Counted from the stretch's first letter, positions 29,946 to 38,717 are shown. The stretch: DNA of 64,000 bases from Croceibacterium sp. TMG7-5b_MA50 (GCF_039830145.1 NZ_CP156082.1:80001-144000); one strand, 5' to 3'. A program made the numbers and translations. Notes: generated by a model from the sequence alone, not told the origin.

Positions 29946-30740
29946 TCAGAATGCGGGTTCGTACCCCGGTGGCAGTTCGTCATCCTTGTCTTCCAACCCG
30001 CTGGCGGCGGGATTGTTGGACGAATGGATGCCGCATTCTGTCTTGTTCCAGCCGCGCCACCGTCCGGCTCGGGGGTCCTCCCCCTCCGCAACCGGGCTGG
30101 TGCACGGTTCGCACCCCACGGACAGGTAGCCTTGGCCTTCCAGCGGATGACGCGGCAGGTCATTGGTCGTGAACCAGGCGTCGAGGTCGGCCTTGGTCCA
30201 GTCGCCCAACGGATTGATCTTCAGCCGGCCATCCTCGATCTCGAACCGGGGCAGGTTCTGGCGGGTAGAGGACTGGAACGCCTTGCGGCCAGAGATCCAC
30301 GCATCGAGCCCCTGCTTCGCGCGGGCGAGCGGTTCCACCTTGCGGATGGCGCAGCACCCATCGGGGTCCCAGCCCCAGCGCAGCCCCGCCTCATCCTTGG
30401 TGGCGAGCACGGCGGGATCGGGCCGCACGACCCGGCTGTCGGTGAAGCCCAACCGCCCGATCAGCGTGTCGCGATAATCGAGCGTTTCCTTGAACATCTT
30501 CTGCGTGTCGACGAAGATCACCGGCACGGTCGGGTCCGCCTTTGCCACTAGGTCCAGCAGCACGGCGCTTTCCGTGCCGAAGGAGGAGACCACGGCGACG
30601 CGGCCCAGCGATCCCTCGGCAAACAGCTCCGCCAGCATCGTCTGTGCGTCGACGCCGGCAAAACGGGCGTTCAGCGCCTCAGCGTCGGCTTGCGTCCACG
30701 CCGGCGCGGTGTCGATGATGTCGCGGGCGCGGCTAGCCAT
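29946..30740 (-). CDS. cysH: assimilatory APS/PAPS reductase (iron-sulfur type)
   Basis: Reduces (phospho)adenylyl sulfate to sulfite with thioredoxin. The 264 aa protein has the nucleotide-binding VVSSFGTESAVLL loop and both cysteine pairs of the [4Fe-4S] class (DGCCAIRK and GCEPCTSP), which points to APS rather than PAPS as substrate. The catalytic cysteine is in NKTECGIH near the C-terminus. It overlaps the DUF934 gene by 8 nt and is the last gene of the cobA-DUF2849-cysI-ridA-DUF934-cysH operon. Confidence 0.95.
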   Translation of the reverse strand: MASRARDIIDTAPAWTQADAEALNARFAGVDAQTMLAELFAEGSLGRVAVVSSFGTESAVLLDLVAKADPTVPVIFVDTQKMFKETLDYRDTLIGRLGFTDSRVVRPDPAVLATKDEAGLRWGWDPDGCCAIRKVEPLARAKQGLDAWISGRKAFQSSTRQNLPRFEIEDGRLKINPLGDWTKADLDAWFTTNDLPRHPLEGQGYLSVGCEPCTSPVAEGEDPRAGRWRGWNKTECGIHSSNNPAASGLEDKDDELPPGYEPAF

Positions 30741-31218
30741 CGGTGCCACCCCCATGCCGCAGCGCCCAGATCGGCTGGCGCGCGTCGGCCGCGGCCTGGT
30801 ACACGTCCGGCCAAGTGGCGAAGGCACGCTCCGCATCCGCCACGTTCAGCGGCCGGGCGGGTGCGAAGCTGTCGAAGCCGCAGCGGCGCATATGGCTGAG
30901 CTGGTCGATCAGCACGTCGCCCACCGCGCGCAGTTCCCCGGCATAGCCCGCCTCGCGTAGGATACGCGCCGCCGAATAGCCGCGTCCGTCGCCGTAGACG
31001 GGGAAGTTCACCTCCACCAACTGGATGCGATCGAGGTGCGGCAGCAGGTCGCGGGCATCGTCGCCCGGCTCTATGCGGACGGCGCTGGCATTGGTCTGCC
31101 CGACGAAGGCATCGACCGTCACCGCCGGGTGATCGACCATCTCGTCATCGCGGAAGCGGAACTGCACATCGTCCAGACCGGCAAATTCGCTGTCGGTCGC
31201 GCTGATCGGCTCAACCAT
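30733..31218 (-). CDS. DUF934 sulfur-assimilation protein
   Basis: A 161 aa protein of the DUF934 family, found almost only between cysI and cysH in proteobacteria and thought to be an accessory factor in sulfite formation or reduction. Typical segments are VVEVNFP-like (IQLVEVNFPVYGDGRGYSAA), LREAGYAGELRAVGDVLIDQ and MRRCGFDSF. The ATG at 31218 overlaps ridA by 8 nt, and the stop overlaps cysH by 8 nt. The biochemical role is not established. Confidence 0.9.
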   Translation of the reverse strand: MVEPISATDSEFAGLDDVQFRFRDDEMVDHPAVTVDAFVGQTNASAVRIEPGDDARDLLPHLDRIQLVEVNFPVYGDGRGYSAARILREAGYAGELRAVGDVLIDQLSHMRRCGFDSFAPARPLNVADAERAFATWPDVYQAAADARQPIWALRHGGGTDG

Positions 31219-31615
31219 GGGCAGCCTCCTGCGGCAGCTTGGCAACCGCCTTGATCTCGAACCGGAAGCCCGCCAGCCAGTGCACCCCCGGGAAGGTCAG
31301 CGCGGGATAGGGCTTGCCTGGGAAGTATTCCCGCAGCACCGGCAGGATGGTGGGGAAGGCGCCTTCGGGATCGAGCGCGAACAGCGTCATATCGACCACA
31401 TCGTCGAAGGTGCGACCGGCTGCCTCCAGCACGTCACCCAGGTTTGCGAAAGCAAGACGTACCTCGTCCGCCAGTTCCGGCTCCGGCGTACCATCGGCGC
31501 GTGCGCCAACCTGGCCGGAGACGAACAGCAAGCCGCCTGCGCGCACCGCCGGGCTGTAGCCGTGCTCGTCGTACAAAGCGTGCGGGTTGGCAGGATAGAC
31601 GGTGTCACGCGCCAT
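31211..31615 (-). CDS. RidA family protein
   Basis: A 134 aa member of the YjgF/YER057c/UK114 family; archetypal RidA hydrolyses reactive enamines and imines formed by PLP enzymes. Family features are GLLFVSGQVGARADGT, LAFANLGDVLEAAGRTFDDVVDMT and PALTFPGVHWL. The expected active-site arginine region reads AGFRFEIKAVAKLP, where alignment of the arginine is shifted by one position, so activity is uncertain. It overlaps cysI by 11 nt and DUF934 by 8 nt, so it lies wholly inside the cys operon. Confidence 0.88.
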   Translation of the reverse strand: MARDTVYPANPHALYDEHGYSPAVRAGGLLFVSGQVGARADGTPEPELADEVRLAFANLGDVLEAAGRTFDDVVDMTLFALDPEGAFPTILPVLREYFPGKPYPALTFPGVHWLAGFRFEIKAVAKLPQEAAHG

Positions 31616-33242
31616 ACAGCGCCTCCTTGAACGGTTCCATGCCGATGCGGCGATAGGTGTCGAGGAAGCGCTCCCCCTCCTCCCGCCGGGCGAGATAGAC
31701 GTCGGTCGCCTTCTCCACCGCGTCGACCACGCCATCCTCGTCAAAACCGGGACCGGTGATCTTGCCGAGCGATACGTCCGCCGCCTCGCTGCCCCCCAGC
31801 AGCAACTGGTAGTTCTCGCGCCCCTTACGATCGACGCCCAGAATGCCGATGTGGCCGGCATGGTGGTGGCCGCAGGCATTGATGCAGCCGCTGATCTTCA
31901 GCTTCAGCTCGCCCAGTTTGTCGCCCTTGCCGCTGTCGGCGAAGCGCTGGCTGATCTTCTGCGCCACGGGGATCGCGCGCGCATTGGCGAGGCTGCAATA
32001 ATCGAGGCCGGGGCAGGCGATGATGTCGCCGATCCCGTCGAGGTTGGGCGTCGCCAGGTCCGCCGCGACCAGTTGCTGCCACAGCTCGAACAGGCGGCGG
32101 CGCTCGACATGCGGCAGGACGATGTTCTGCGCATGGGTCACGCGGCACTCGTCGAAGGAGAACTCCTTCGCCAGGTCCGCCATCAGGTGGATCTGCGCCG
32201 CCGTCGCGTCGCCCGGAATGCCGCCGACCGGCTTCAGGCTGATCGTGGCGGAGGTGTAGCCGGGCACGCGGTGCCGGTGCGTGTTCTGCCGCACCCATTG
32301 CGCGAACAGCTGGTCCGACAGGTCGATGTCATCGTTCAGGCCGGTGACGAAGGCCGGATCGGCGAAGAAGGTGCGGATGCGCTCAAGCTCCGCGAAAGGC
32401 GGCTCGACCCCGCTGTCCAGCAGGTGCTGGTATTCGACGTCGACCTGCTTCGCATATTCCTCCGCACCCATTTCGTGCAGCAGGATCTTGATCCGCGCCT
32501 TGTACTTGTTGTCGCGGCGACCGTAGCGGTTGTAGACCCTGAGGCACGCCTCCGCATAGGTGATCAGCCGGTCGAGCGGCACGAACTCACGCACCAGATG
32601 CGAAATCATCGGCGTGCGGCCCATGCCCCCGCCTACATAGAAGGCCGCGCCCAGCTCGCCCGCGTCATTGCGGTGGATGCGGATGCCGATGTCGTGCAGC
32701 CGCATCGCCGCGCGATCGGTCTCGCTGGCGATCACCGCGATCTTGAACTTGCGCGGCAGGTAGGTGAATTCCGGGTGGAAGCTCGACCACTGGCGCATCA
32801 GCTCCGCATAGGGGCGCGGGTCCGCCACCTCGTCCGCCGCGGCGCCGGCGAAATGGTCGGCGCTGATGTTGCGGATGCAATTGCCGCTGGTCTGGATGGC
32901 ATGCATCTCCACCGTGGCGAGATCGGCCAGGATGTCGGGCGTGTCCTCCAGCTTGATCCAGTTGTACTGGATGTTCTGCCGGGTAGTGAAGTGGCCGTAC
33001 CCGCGATCGTACTTGTCCGCGATCGTGCCCAGCATGTGCATCTGCGTGGAATTGAGCGTGCCATAGGGCACCGCCACGCGCAGCATGTAGGCGTGCAATT
33101 GCAGGTACAACCCGTTCATCAGCCTGAGCGGCTTGAACTGGTCCTCCGTCAACTGGCCATCCAGCCGGCGGCGCACCTGGTCGCGGAACTCGGCCACGCG
33201 GGCATCGACCATCTGCTGGTCGTAACGGTCATACTGGTACAT
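31605..33242 (-). CDS. cysI: nitrite/sulfite reductase haemoprotein
   Basis: A 545 aa siroheme/[4Fe-4S] reductase making six-electron reductions, here sulfite to sulfide by context. The cluster ligands lie in IIACPGLDYCSLANARAIP (C-x5-C) and KISGCINACGHHHAGHIGI (C-x3-C). Two ferredoxin-like half-domains with siroheme-binding arginines (TSGNCIRNIS; GYTSATISLKPVGGIPGD) are present. It shares one base with DUF2849 and overlaps ridA by 11 nt. No flavoprotein CysJ is present, so ferredoxin is the likely donor. Confidence 0.95.
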   Translation of the reverse strand: MYQYDRYDQQMVDARVAEFRDQVRRRLDGQLTEDQFKPLRLMNGLYLQLHAYMLRVAVPYGTLNSTQMHMLGTIADKYDRGYGHFTTRQNIQYNWIKLEDTPDILADLATVEMHAIQTSGNCIRNISADHFAGAAADEVADPRPYAELMRQWSSFHPEFTYLPRKFKIAVIASETDRAAMRLHDIGIRIHRNDAGELGAAFYVGGGMGRTPMISHLVREFVPLDRLITYAEACLRVYNRYGRRDNKYKARIKILLHEMGAEEYAKQVDVEYQHLLDSGVEPPFAELERIRTFFADPAFVTGLNDDIDLSDQLFAQWVRQNTHRHRVPGYTSATISLKPVGGIPGDATAAQIHLMADLAKEFSFDECRVTHAQNIVLPHVERRRLFELWQQLVAADLATPNLDGIGDIIACPGLDYCSLANARAIPVAQKISQRFADSGKGDKLGELKLKISGCINACGHHHAGHIGILGVDRKGRENYQLLLGGSEAADVSLGKITGPGFDEDGVVDAVEKATDVYLARREEGERFLDTYRRIGMEPFKEALYGA

Positions 33243-33541
33243 CAGATCACCCAGGTGCCGGCGGCGGGATCGGCCGGTCGCAAAGTCAGGTCGGTGCGCA
33301 CGGTGGGGCCGAGCGCGCGGATGCGGTCCTTGATGTGGGCGGGGCGCATGCGGCCATCCTCATCCCGTGTGGCCTCGATCGCGTAGGGCACGTTGACACG
33401 GCCTTCCGCCTCCTCGCGCGCGGCAATCACCGGCGCCTGGTCGCCCACGTCGCAGGCATCCTCCACGTGAAGCGACCAGCCGGTGCCGTCCCACCAGGTG
33501 ACGGCGCCGCTCTTCAGGTCGTTGCCGGTCAGGATCTTCAT
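33242..33541 (-). CDS. DUF2849 protein
   Basis: A 99 aa cytoplasmic protein of the DUF2849 family, usually encoded between cobA/cysG and cysI in alphaproteobacteria. It opens MKILTGNDLKSGAVTWWDGTGW and ends with ADPAAGTWVI. Its conserved position suggests a small partner of sulfite reductase or siroheme delivery, but nothing is proven. It overlaps cobA by 4 nt and cysI by 1 nt. Confidence 0.85.
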   Translation of the reverse strand: MKILTGNDLKSGAVTWWDGTGWSLHVEDACDVGDQAPVIAAREEAEGRVNVPYAIEATRDEDGRMRPAHIKDRIRALGPTVRTDLTLRPADPAAGTWVI

Positions 33542-34293
33542 GCTGCTGCTCCAAGGGCGGTGGTCACCAGCGCGGCATCGTCCGCGCGCGTCACCGCCCC
33601 GATAACGATCAGCGCGGGACTGACTACCCCCTGCTGCTCAACCAGATCGGGCAGACCCGCCAGCAGGCCGCGCAGCACGCGCATGGTCGGACGGGCGCCG
33701 TTCTCGATCACCGCCACGGCGGTATCGGGAGCAAGGCCGTCGGCCATCAGCTTGTCGGCGATGTGGGGCGCGGTCTTCACGCCCATGAAGATCACCAGCG
33801 TGCGGCCCGCACCGGCAAGGCCAGCCCAGTCCTGTTCCGCCAGCCCCTTGCACTGGCCGGCGACAAAGCTGACGATGCTGGCGTGGTCGCGGTGGGTCAG
33901 CGGGATCTGCGCGGCGGCGGCGGCACCCAGCGCGCTGGAGATGCCGGGCACCACCTGCACGGGAACGCCGGCAGCGCGGCAAGCTTCCGCCTCCTCGCCC
34001 CCCCGGCCGAAGATGAACGGATCGCCGCCCTTCAGCCGCACCACGTCCTGCCCGACGAGCGCATGCCGCACCAGCAGGGCGCTGATCTGGTCTTGCGGCA
34101 GCGTGTGGTGCGCGCGCCGCTTCGCCACATCCACCAGCAGCGCATCCGGGCGAGCGAGGGCGAGCACCGCCGGCTCCACCAGCCCGTCATGCACGATCAC
34201 CGCCGCCTGCCCGATCAGCCGCGCGGCGCGCAGCGTCAGCAGGTCCGGATCACCGGGGCCCGCGCCCACCAGAAAGACTGTGCCAATTGCCAT
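33538..34293 (-). CDS. cobA: uroporphyrinogen-III C-methyltransferase
   Basis: SAM-dependent enzyme converting uroporphyrinogen III to precorrin-2, the first step to siroheme (and cobalamin). The 251 aa protein has the SUMT signatures FLVGAGPGDPDLLTLRAARL, VRLKGGDPFIFGRGGEEAEA and PVQVVPGISSALGAAA. There is no fused dehydrogenase/ferrochelatase domain as in CysG, so those steps must be encoded elsewhere. It heads the cys operon, which fits siroheme supply for cysI; DUF2849 overlaps by 4 nt. Confidence 0.94.
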   Translation of the reverse strand: MAIGTVFLVGAGPGDPDLLTLRAARLIGQAAVIVHDGLVEPAVLALARPDALLVDVAKRRAHHTLPQDQISALLVRHALVGQDVVRLKGGDPFIFGRGGEEAEACRAAGVPVQVVPGISSALGAAAAAQIPLTHRDHASIVSFVAGQCKGLAEQDWAGLAGAGRTLVIFMGVKTAPHIADKLMADGLAPDTAVAVIENGARPTMRVLRGLLAGLPDLVEQQGVVSPALIVIGAVTRADDAALVTTALGAAA

Positions 34294-34355
34294 GGCGCCC
34301 AGATGCGCATGGCGGCGACATCATTCCAGCGAGAAACGATAGGGCAGGGGCTAGG

Positions 34356-35435
34356 TCAGCTTTCTCCGCGCTCGTCCGGCGCCGCCCCGCGACTCTCAAG
34401 CGCGGCGATCAAGCGCTGGAACTGCTCGCTGTCACGCAGATTCAGGTCGCGCTGCGGGAAGGGCACTTCGATCCCGTTTTCGCGGAAGGTCAGCCACAGC
34501 CGCTTCAACACGTCCGACTTCACGTTGCCGACGCCCTCCTCCGGATCGACGATCCAGCAGTGGATGGTGAACAGCAGCCAGCTTTCGCCATAGTCGGACA
34601 GCCACACCGTCGGCGGCGGCGTGGTCAGCACGCGCTTGGCCCCCTTCGCCGCCGCCAGCATCAGCTCCTCCGCTTTCACGATGTCGCTGTTGTAGCTGAT
34701 GCCGACGGGGATCTGCACGCGCACGCGGCGGCTGGAATAGGACCAGTTCTCCACCTGATTGATCATCAGGTTCTCGTTGGGAATCAGGTACTCCTTTTCG
34801 TCCCGCGTGATGATGGAGACGGCGCGCACGCCGATCTTGCGGATCTGGCCGAAGGTCTCGTTGCCGGCCATGTCGGTGACGGCGATCACGTCGCCCGGCT
34901 TGATCGACCGGTCCATCAGCAGGATGATGCCGGCAATCAGGTTGCCGAAGGTCTTCTGCAGGCCGAAGCCGATGGCGAGGCCGAACGCGCCCGAGAACAC
35001 GGCCAAGGCGGTGAGATCGATGCCGAGCAGGTCGACGCCCATCAGGACGGCAGTGGTCCATACGACGATGGTGACGATCTTCTCGCCCAGCACCTCCTGC
35101 AAGGGGGTGAGGCGCGTTACCTTGCGCAGCAGGCGGTGGCCGAACTTGTTGCCCAGGCGCGCGGCGACGAACACGCCTACGATCACCAGCACCACCACCA
35201 GGAAGGTCCACAGCGAGAAGCGCGTATCGCCGACGGTGAAGCCGAATGCGTCCAACCGGGCGATGACCTCACCAACGGTGTCGCTGCGCGTCGTCACCGC
35301 GTCGCGTAGCGCCTCTGCCCCCACGAGGTCCTCAGGGGCGTCGGAGATGGTCGGGAGCGGCGAGGGTTGCGTCACCGGCACGTTGATGACGGGCGGCGCC
35401 ACGTCCACCGGGGCGTCGGTGGCGGTTGAGCTCAC
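34356..35435 (-). CDS. MscS-type mechanosensitive channel
   Basis: A 359 aa small-conductance mechanosensitive channel. After a proline-rich N-tail (about 1-65) there are three predicted helices; the pore helix matches MscS (AVFSGAFGLAIGFGLQKTFG), followed by the beta-domain (MDRSIKPGDVIAVTDMAG) and a C-terminal cytoplasmic domain (about 230-340). It probably relieves turgor on osmotic downshift. It overlaps metC by 4 nt and lies 62 nt before cobA, so it sits between sulfur genes. Confidence 0.9.
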   Translation of the reverse strand: MSSTATDAPVDVAPPVINVPVTQPSPLPTISDAPEDLVGAEALRDAVTTRSDTVGEVIARLDAFGFTVGDTRFSLWTFLVVVLVIVGVFVAARLGNKFGHRLLRKVTRLTPLQEVLGEKIVTIVVWTTAVLMGVDLLGIDLTALAVFSGAFGLAIGFGLQKTFGNLIAGIILLMDRSIKPGDVIAVTDMAGNETFGQIRKIGVRAVSIITRDEKEYLIPNENLMINQVENWSYSSRRVRVQIPVGISYNSDIVKAEELMLAAAKGAKRVLTTPPPTVWLSDYGESWLLFTIHCWIVDPEEGVGNVKSDVLKRLWLTFRENGIEVPFPQRDLNLRDSEQFQRLIAALESRGAAPDERGES

Positions 35436-36637
35436 GCCCGGTCCATCACCGCGAAGGCCTGGGCGAGATCCGCGATCAGGTCCGCCGGGTCCTCCAGCCC
35501 GATCGCGAGCCGCACGCCAAGCCGGTCCGCCGCGTCCCAGCCGGGCTTCGGCCAGGCGCTGGCCGTGCGGATACGTTGCGGATCGAGCGGAATGGCGAGG
35601 CTTTCGTAGCCGCCCCAGGAGAAGCCGATGCCGAACAGGCGCAAGGCATCGATCAGCCGGGTACGCGCGGCCACGTCACGGCCACGCAGCACGAAGGAGA
35701 ACAGCCCGCAGCCGCCGGTGAAATCGCGGCGCCACAGATCATGGCCGGTAGCCCCCGGCAACATCGGGCAGAGCACCTGCGCCACCTCGCTGCGCCCAGC
35801 CAGCCATTCGGCGATGGCAAGCGCGCTGGCGGTGGTCCGATCCAGCCGCAGCCCCATCGTCCGCAGCCCCCGAAGCGCCAGAGCCGCGTCGTCCGGGCTC
35901 ACCACCTGACCCAGGATCTGCGCGCGTTCGCGCAGCCGATCATGCACCGTGGCGGACGCGGTAACGGAGCCGAGCATGAGGTCGGAATGGCCACCGACAT
36001 GCTTGGTTAGCGCCAGGACGCTCGCATCCACGCCATGCGCCAGCGCGGCAAAACCGGTCGGGCCGGCCCAGGTATTGTCCAGCACGCTCCAGGCGCCATG
36101 CGCCCGGGCGATGGCGGCAAGTGCGGGCACGTCGCACACTTCCATCGTCAGGCTGCCGGGGCTTTCCAGCAGCACCACCTTCGTACGCGGGCAGAACGCC
36201 GCCTCGTAAGCGGCGAGGTCCAGCGGATCGAACCAGCGCGTCTCGATGCCGAGCGGCCGCAGCAGCTTGTCTGCCAGCGTGCGGCTTGGCTCATACGCGT
36301 TGTCGCTCATCAACAGCACGTCGCCCGCATTCAGCAGGCCCAGGAGCGCCCCACTGATGGCGGCCAGCCCGCTGGGGTAGAGCAGGGTGCCGGCGGCGCC
36401 CGGCTCGAGCCCGCTCAGCGCATCGCACAGCGCCCAGTGCGTCGGGCTGCCGCGCCGACCGTAATAGAAGTGGCCGTCCGCGTTGGGACGCCCCCGCGCA
36501 AGGTCGGCGCAATCGGCATAGAGATGCGTGGAGGAGCGCCAGACCGGCACGTTGACCACCGGCCCCGTCCATTCCGCCCGCCGCCCGGCCTGCACCAGCC
36601 GGGTGCCGAGGCGCGCATCGTCGACGGGGTCGCTCAT
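35432..36637 (-). CDS. metC: cystathionine beta-lyase
   Basis: PLP-dependent trans-sulfuration enzyme of the Cys/Met metabolism family, cleaving cystathionine to homocysteine, pyruvate and ammonia. The 401 aa protein shows RLVQAGRRAEWTGPVVNVPV at the start, the SYEPSR-type loop (DNAYEPSRTLAD), VLDNTWAGPTGF and the PLP lysine in SVLALTKHVGGHSDLMLGSV. A gamma-lyase or desulfhydrase role cannot be excluded. The start overlaps the sseA stop by 4 nt and the end overlaps mscS by 4 nt. Confidence 0.9.
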   Translation of the reverse strand: MSDPVDDARLGTRLVQAGRRAEWTGPVVNVPVWRSSTHLYADCADLARGRPNADGHFYYGRRGSPTHWALCDALSGLEPGAAGTLLYPSGLAAISGALLGLLNAGDVLLMSDNAYEPSRTLADKLLRPLGIETRWFDPLDLAAYEAAFCPRTKVVLLESPGSLTMEVCDVPALAAIARAHGAWSVLDNTWAGPTGFAALAHGVDASVLALTKHVGGHSDLMLGSVTASATVHDRLRERAQILGQVVSPDDAALALRGLRTMGLRLDRTTASALAIAEWLAGRSEVAQVLCPMLPGATGHDLWRRDFTGGCGLFSFVLRGRDVAARTRLIDALRLFGIGFSWGGYESLAIPLDPQRIRTASAWPKPGWDAADRLGVRLAIGLEDPADLIADLAQAFAVMDRA

Positions 36638-37473
36638 CCCGCAGCCTTCGGCGTGGCCGGGTCCGCGCCCCACTCGCTCCAGCTGCCGTCATACAGCGCG
36701 GTGTCGGTCTTGCCCGCCAGCCGCATGGCGAACAGCAGTGCCGCCGCCGTCACCCCGCTGCCGCAGGTCGTGACCACCGGGCGCGACCAGTCGATACCCG
36801 CCTCCTCGAACAAGGCGCGCAAGTCGGCCGGCGGCAGGTACGTGCCGTCGGCCGCGAACAGCGCCTTGTAGGGCAGGTTGCGCGATCCGGGGATGTGCCC
36901 GCCCGCAAGGTCGGGATTGGCTTCCGGCTCCTCCGCCATGAAGCGGGCGCGGCTGCGCGCGTCGAGCACCTGTTCGCCGCCCGTATCCAGGTTGGCCAGC
37001 ATGTCCCGCTTGCTGCGCACAATCATGTCGCCGTCCGATGGCCGCCAATCGCCCGCACCCTGCGGGGAAGGCGCGCCAGCTTCCAATGGCCGGCCTTCCG
37101 CGCGCCACTTCGGCAGGCCGCCATCCAGGATCGCCACGTCGGCGAAGCCATGCTGGCGGAACATGAACCATGCGCGCGCGGCGGTCCTGATATCGCTGTC
37201 GTCGTACAGCACCACGCGGGTGCTGGCGCTGATGCCAAGATTGGCTAGGCGACGGGCGAACTGGTCGGCGCCGGGCAGGGCCGCGGGCACCGGGCTGGCG
37301 CGATCGGTCAGCGTCGGCAAATCGAGGAAGCGCGCGCCCGGAATATGCCCGGCGGCAAATTCGGCGACAGGGTCGCGGTTGGCGGCGGGCAGGTGGGCGG
37401 AGGCGTCCAGCACCACCAGCCCGTGCGTGCCCGCATTCTCGGCCAGCCAGCCGGTGGAAACGAGTTGGTCCAT
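36634..37473 (-). CDS. sseA: 3-mercaptopyruvate sulfurtransferase
   Basis: Two-rhodanese-domain enzyme of 279 aa that moves sulfur from 3-mercaptopyruvate or thiosulfate to thiols or cyanide. The N-domain has FAAGHIPGARFLDLP, the inter-domain region DGGLPKWRAEGRP, and the C-domain active loop is CGSGVTA, the mercaptopyruvate-type loop. The ATG at 37473 was chosen; a TTG at 37491 would add 6 residues. The coupling to metC suggests a shared role in sulfur amino acid turnover. Confidence 0.92.
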   Translation of the reverse strand: MDQLVSTGWLAENAGTHGLVVLDASAHLPAANRDPVAEFAAGHIPGARFLDLPTLTDRASPVPAALPGADQFARRLANLGISASTRVVLYDDSDIRTAARAWFMFRQHGFADVAILDGGLPKWRAEGRPLEAGAPSPQGAGDWRPSDGDMIVRSKRDMLANLDTGGEQVLDARSRARFMAEEPEANPDLAGGHIPGSRNLPYKALFAADGTYLPPADLRALFEEAGIDWSRPVVTTCGSGVTAAALLFAMRLAGKTDTALYDGSWSEWGADPATPKAAG

Positions 37474-37514
37474 GCCGGGCTGCGTACCCAATGGCGGCGA
37501 CGCGGTAAACCGGT

Positions 37515-38717
37515 TCAGGGCAGCGCCCGCGCGGCGAGCGGCGCCACCACGCGCGGCCCGCCGTCCAGCCGCACGGGCTGTACCTGACCGTTCTGTCCTG
37601 GCGGGCCCACCAGCACGGTGGCGGTCCGGCGGCCATGACCCTCCGCCGCGAAGGCCAGCCGCAGCAGCGGCACGAACAACGCCGCCTGTCCCTGGCGGAT
37701 CGCCGGCGCCTCCGCCAGCGGCAGGCGCAGGTCCGCGGTGATCGCGTGCTGTTCACCGGGGCCGAGCAGCGGCAGGCGCACGATCTCGCGCGCGCCGGCG
37801 GCAGGGCCACCCAGTTGCTCTGCCGTCGACAGCGCGCCATGCGCGCCGGTGAGGTCGGCCGTGACCGTAAAGTCGCGCAACGGCTCCGCCCCTTCGTTCA
37901 CCAGCGTCAAGCGGCAGGCGAGCGCCGCATTCATCAGCGACAGGCTGAGCCGCTCCGGCACGATCTCCAGGTCCAGGCCGGTGAGCGGCGGCAAAGCGGC
38001 GGGGGTGGGCGGCGCAGGCAGTGGCGGTGCAGGTGATGGGGCAGGCACCGGCACAGGCGCCGGCACAGGCGTTGGCCGCGGTGGGGCGGCTGTCGGCACA
38101 GGTATCGGACGGGGCGCTGGGGCAGGCGGGGCCTCGTCGCCGCGGCGCTTCCTGCGGCGTAGCACCAGCAGCAACGCGCCCCCGGCAATTGCCGCCGCCA
38201 GCGCTATCCAGCCGAGCGCGGTAATGCCGCTCCCGTTTCCGTCCTGCGGCGGGGGCGTCGCGGTCGCCTGCTGCAGAGGCGCGGGCGTCTGCGCAGGTGA
38301 TACGGGAACCGGTGTCGCGGATTGCGGAGGCGCGGGCATCGGACCCACTGGCGCCACGGTCGATGGGGCAGCACTGTCCGGCTGCGCCTGCGGCGTCGGC
38401 GTCCTCGGTGTTGGCCTGCTTGCAGCCGTAGGTGCCGGTGTCGGTCTGGGTGTCGCCGACGGCGTCGGCGCGGCGGCTGGCGGCACGACCAGCGGCGGCG
38501 CAGCGCTCGGCGTCGTTACCGGGGGGCTTGCGGATGGGGAGGCGGACGGGCGCGTGCCGGGCAGATCGGGCGCGACCGGCCCTTCCTGTTCTGGGCCGGT
38601 CGGTGTGGGGGACGGGCGCGATGGCGGCAGACGGAAATCCTGCGGCGCGGTTTGCGCTACGGCGCTTGCCCCCAGCAACAGCCATGCCGTCAGGCTGCCC
38701 GCTGATACCTTCTTCAT
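37515..38717 (-). CDS. proline-rich single-span protein with Ig-like C-domain
   Basis: A 400 aa protein of unknown function. It has a signal peptide (about 1-22, ending AVAQ-TAP), a periplasmic region of about 130 residues made almost only of P, A, T, S and Q, one membrane helix (about 148-168, GITALGWIALAAAIAGGALLLV), an RRRKRR stop-transfer, a second proline-rich linker (about 180-240), and a folded C-terminal domain (about 245-380) that looks like an immunoglobulin-type beta domain. By the positive-inside rule the last domain is cytoplasmic. ATG 38717 or 38729 could be the start. Confidence 0.72.
   Translation of the reverse strand: MKKVSAGSLTAWLLLGASAVAQTAPQDFRLPPSRPSPTPTGPEQEGPVAPDLPGTRPSASPSASPPVTTPSAAPPLVVPPAAAPTPSATPRPTPAPTAASRPTPRTPTPQAQPDSAAPSTVAPVGPMPAPPQSATPVPVSPAQTPAPLQQATATPPPQDGNGSGITALGWIALAAAIAGGALLLVLRRRKRRGDEAPPAPAPRPIPVPTAAPPRPTPVPAPVPVPAPSPAPPLPAPPTPAALPPLTGLDLEIVPERLSLSLMNAALACRLTLVNEGAEPLRDFTVTADLTGAHGALSTAEQLGGPAAGAREIVRLPLLGPGEQHAITADLRLPLAEAPAIRQGQAALFVPLLRLAFAAEGHGRRTATVLVGPPGQNGQVQPVRLDGGPRVVAPLAARALP

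Noticed and set aside
31602-33386. Plus-strand open frame of about 594 codons opposite cysI
   Set aside because: Mirror of the cysI reading frame with no motif or signal; cysI is certain from its cysteine clusters.
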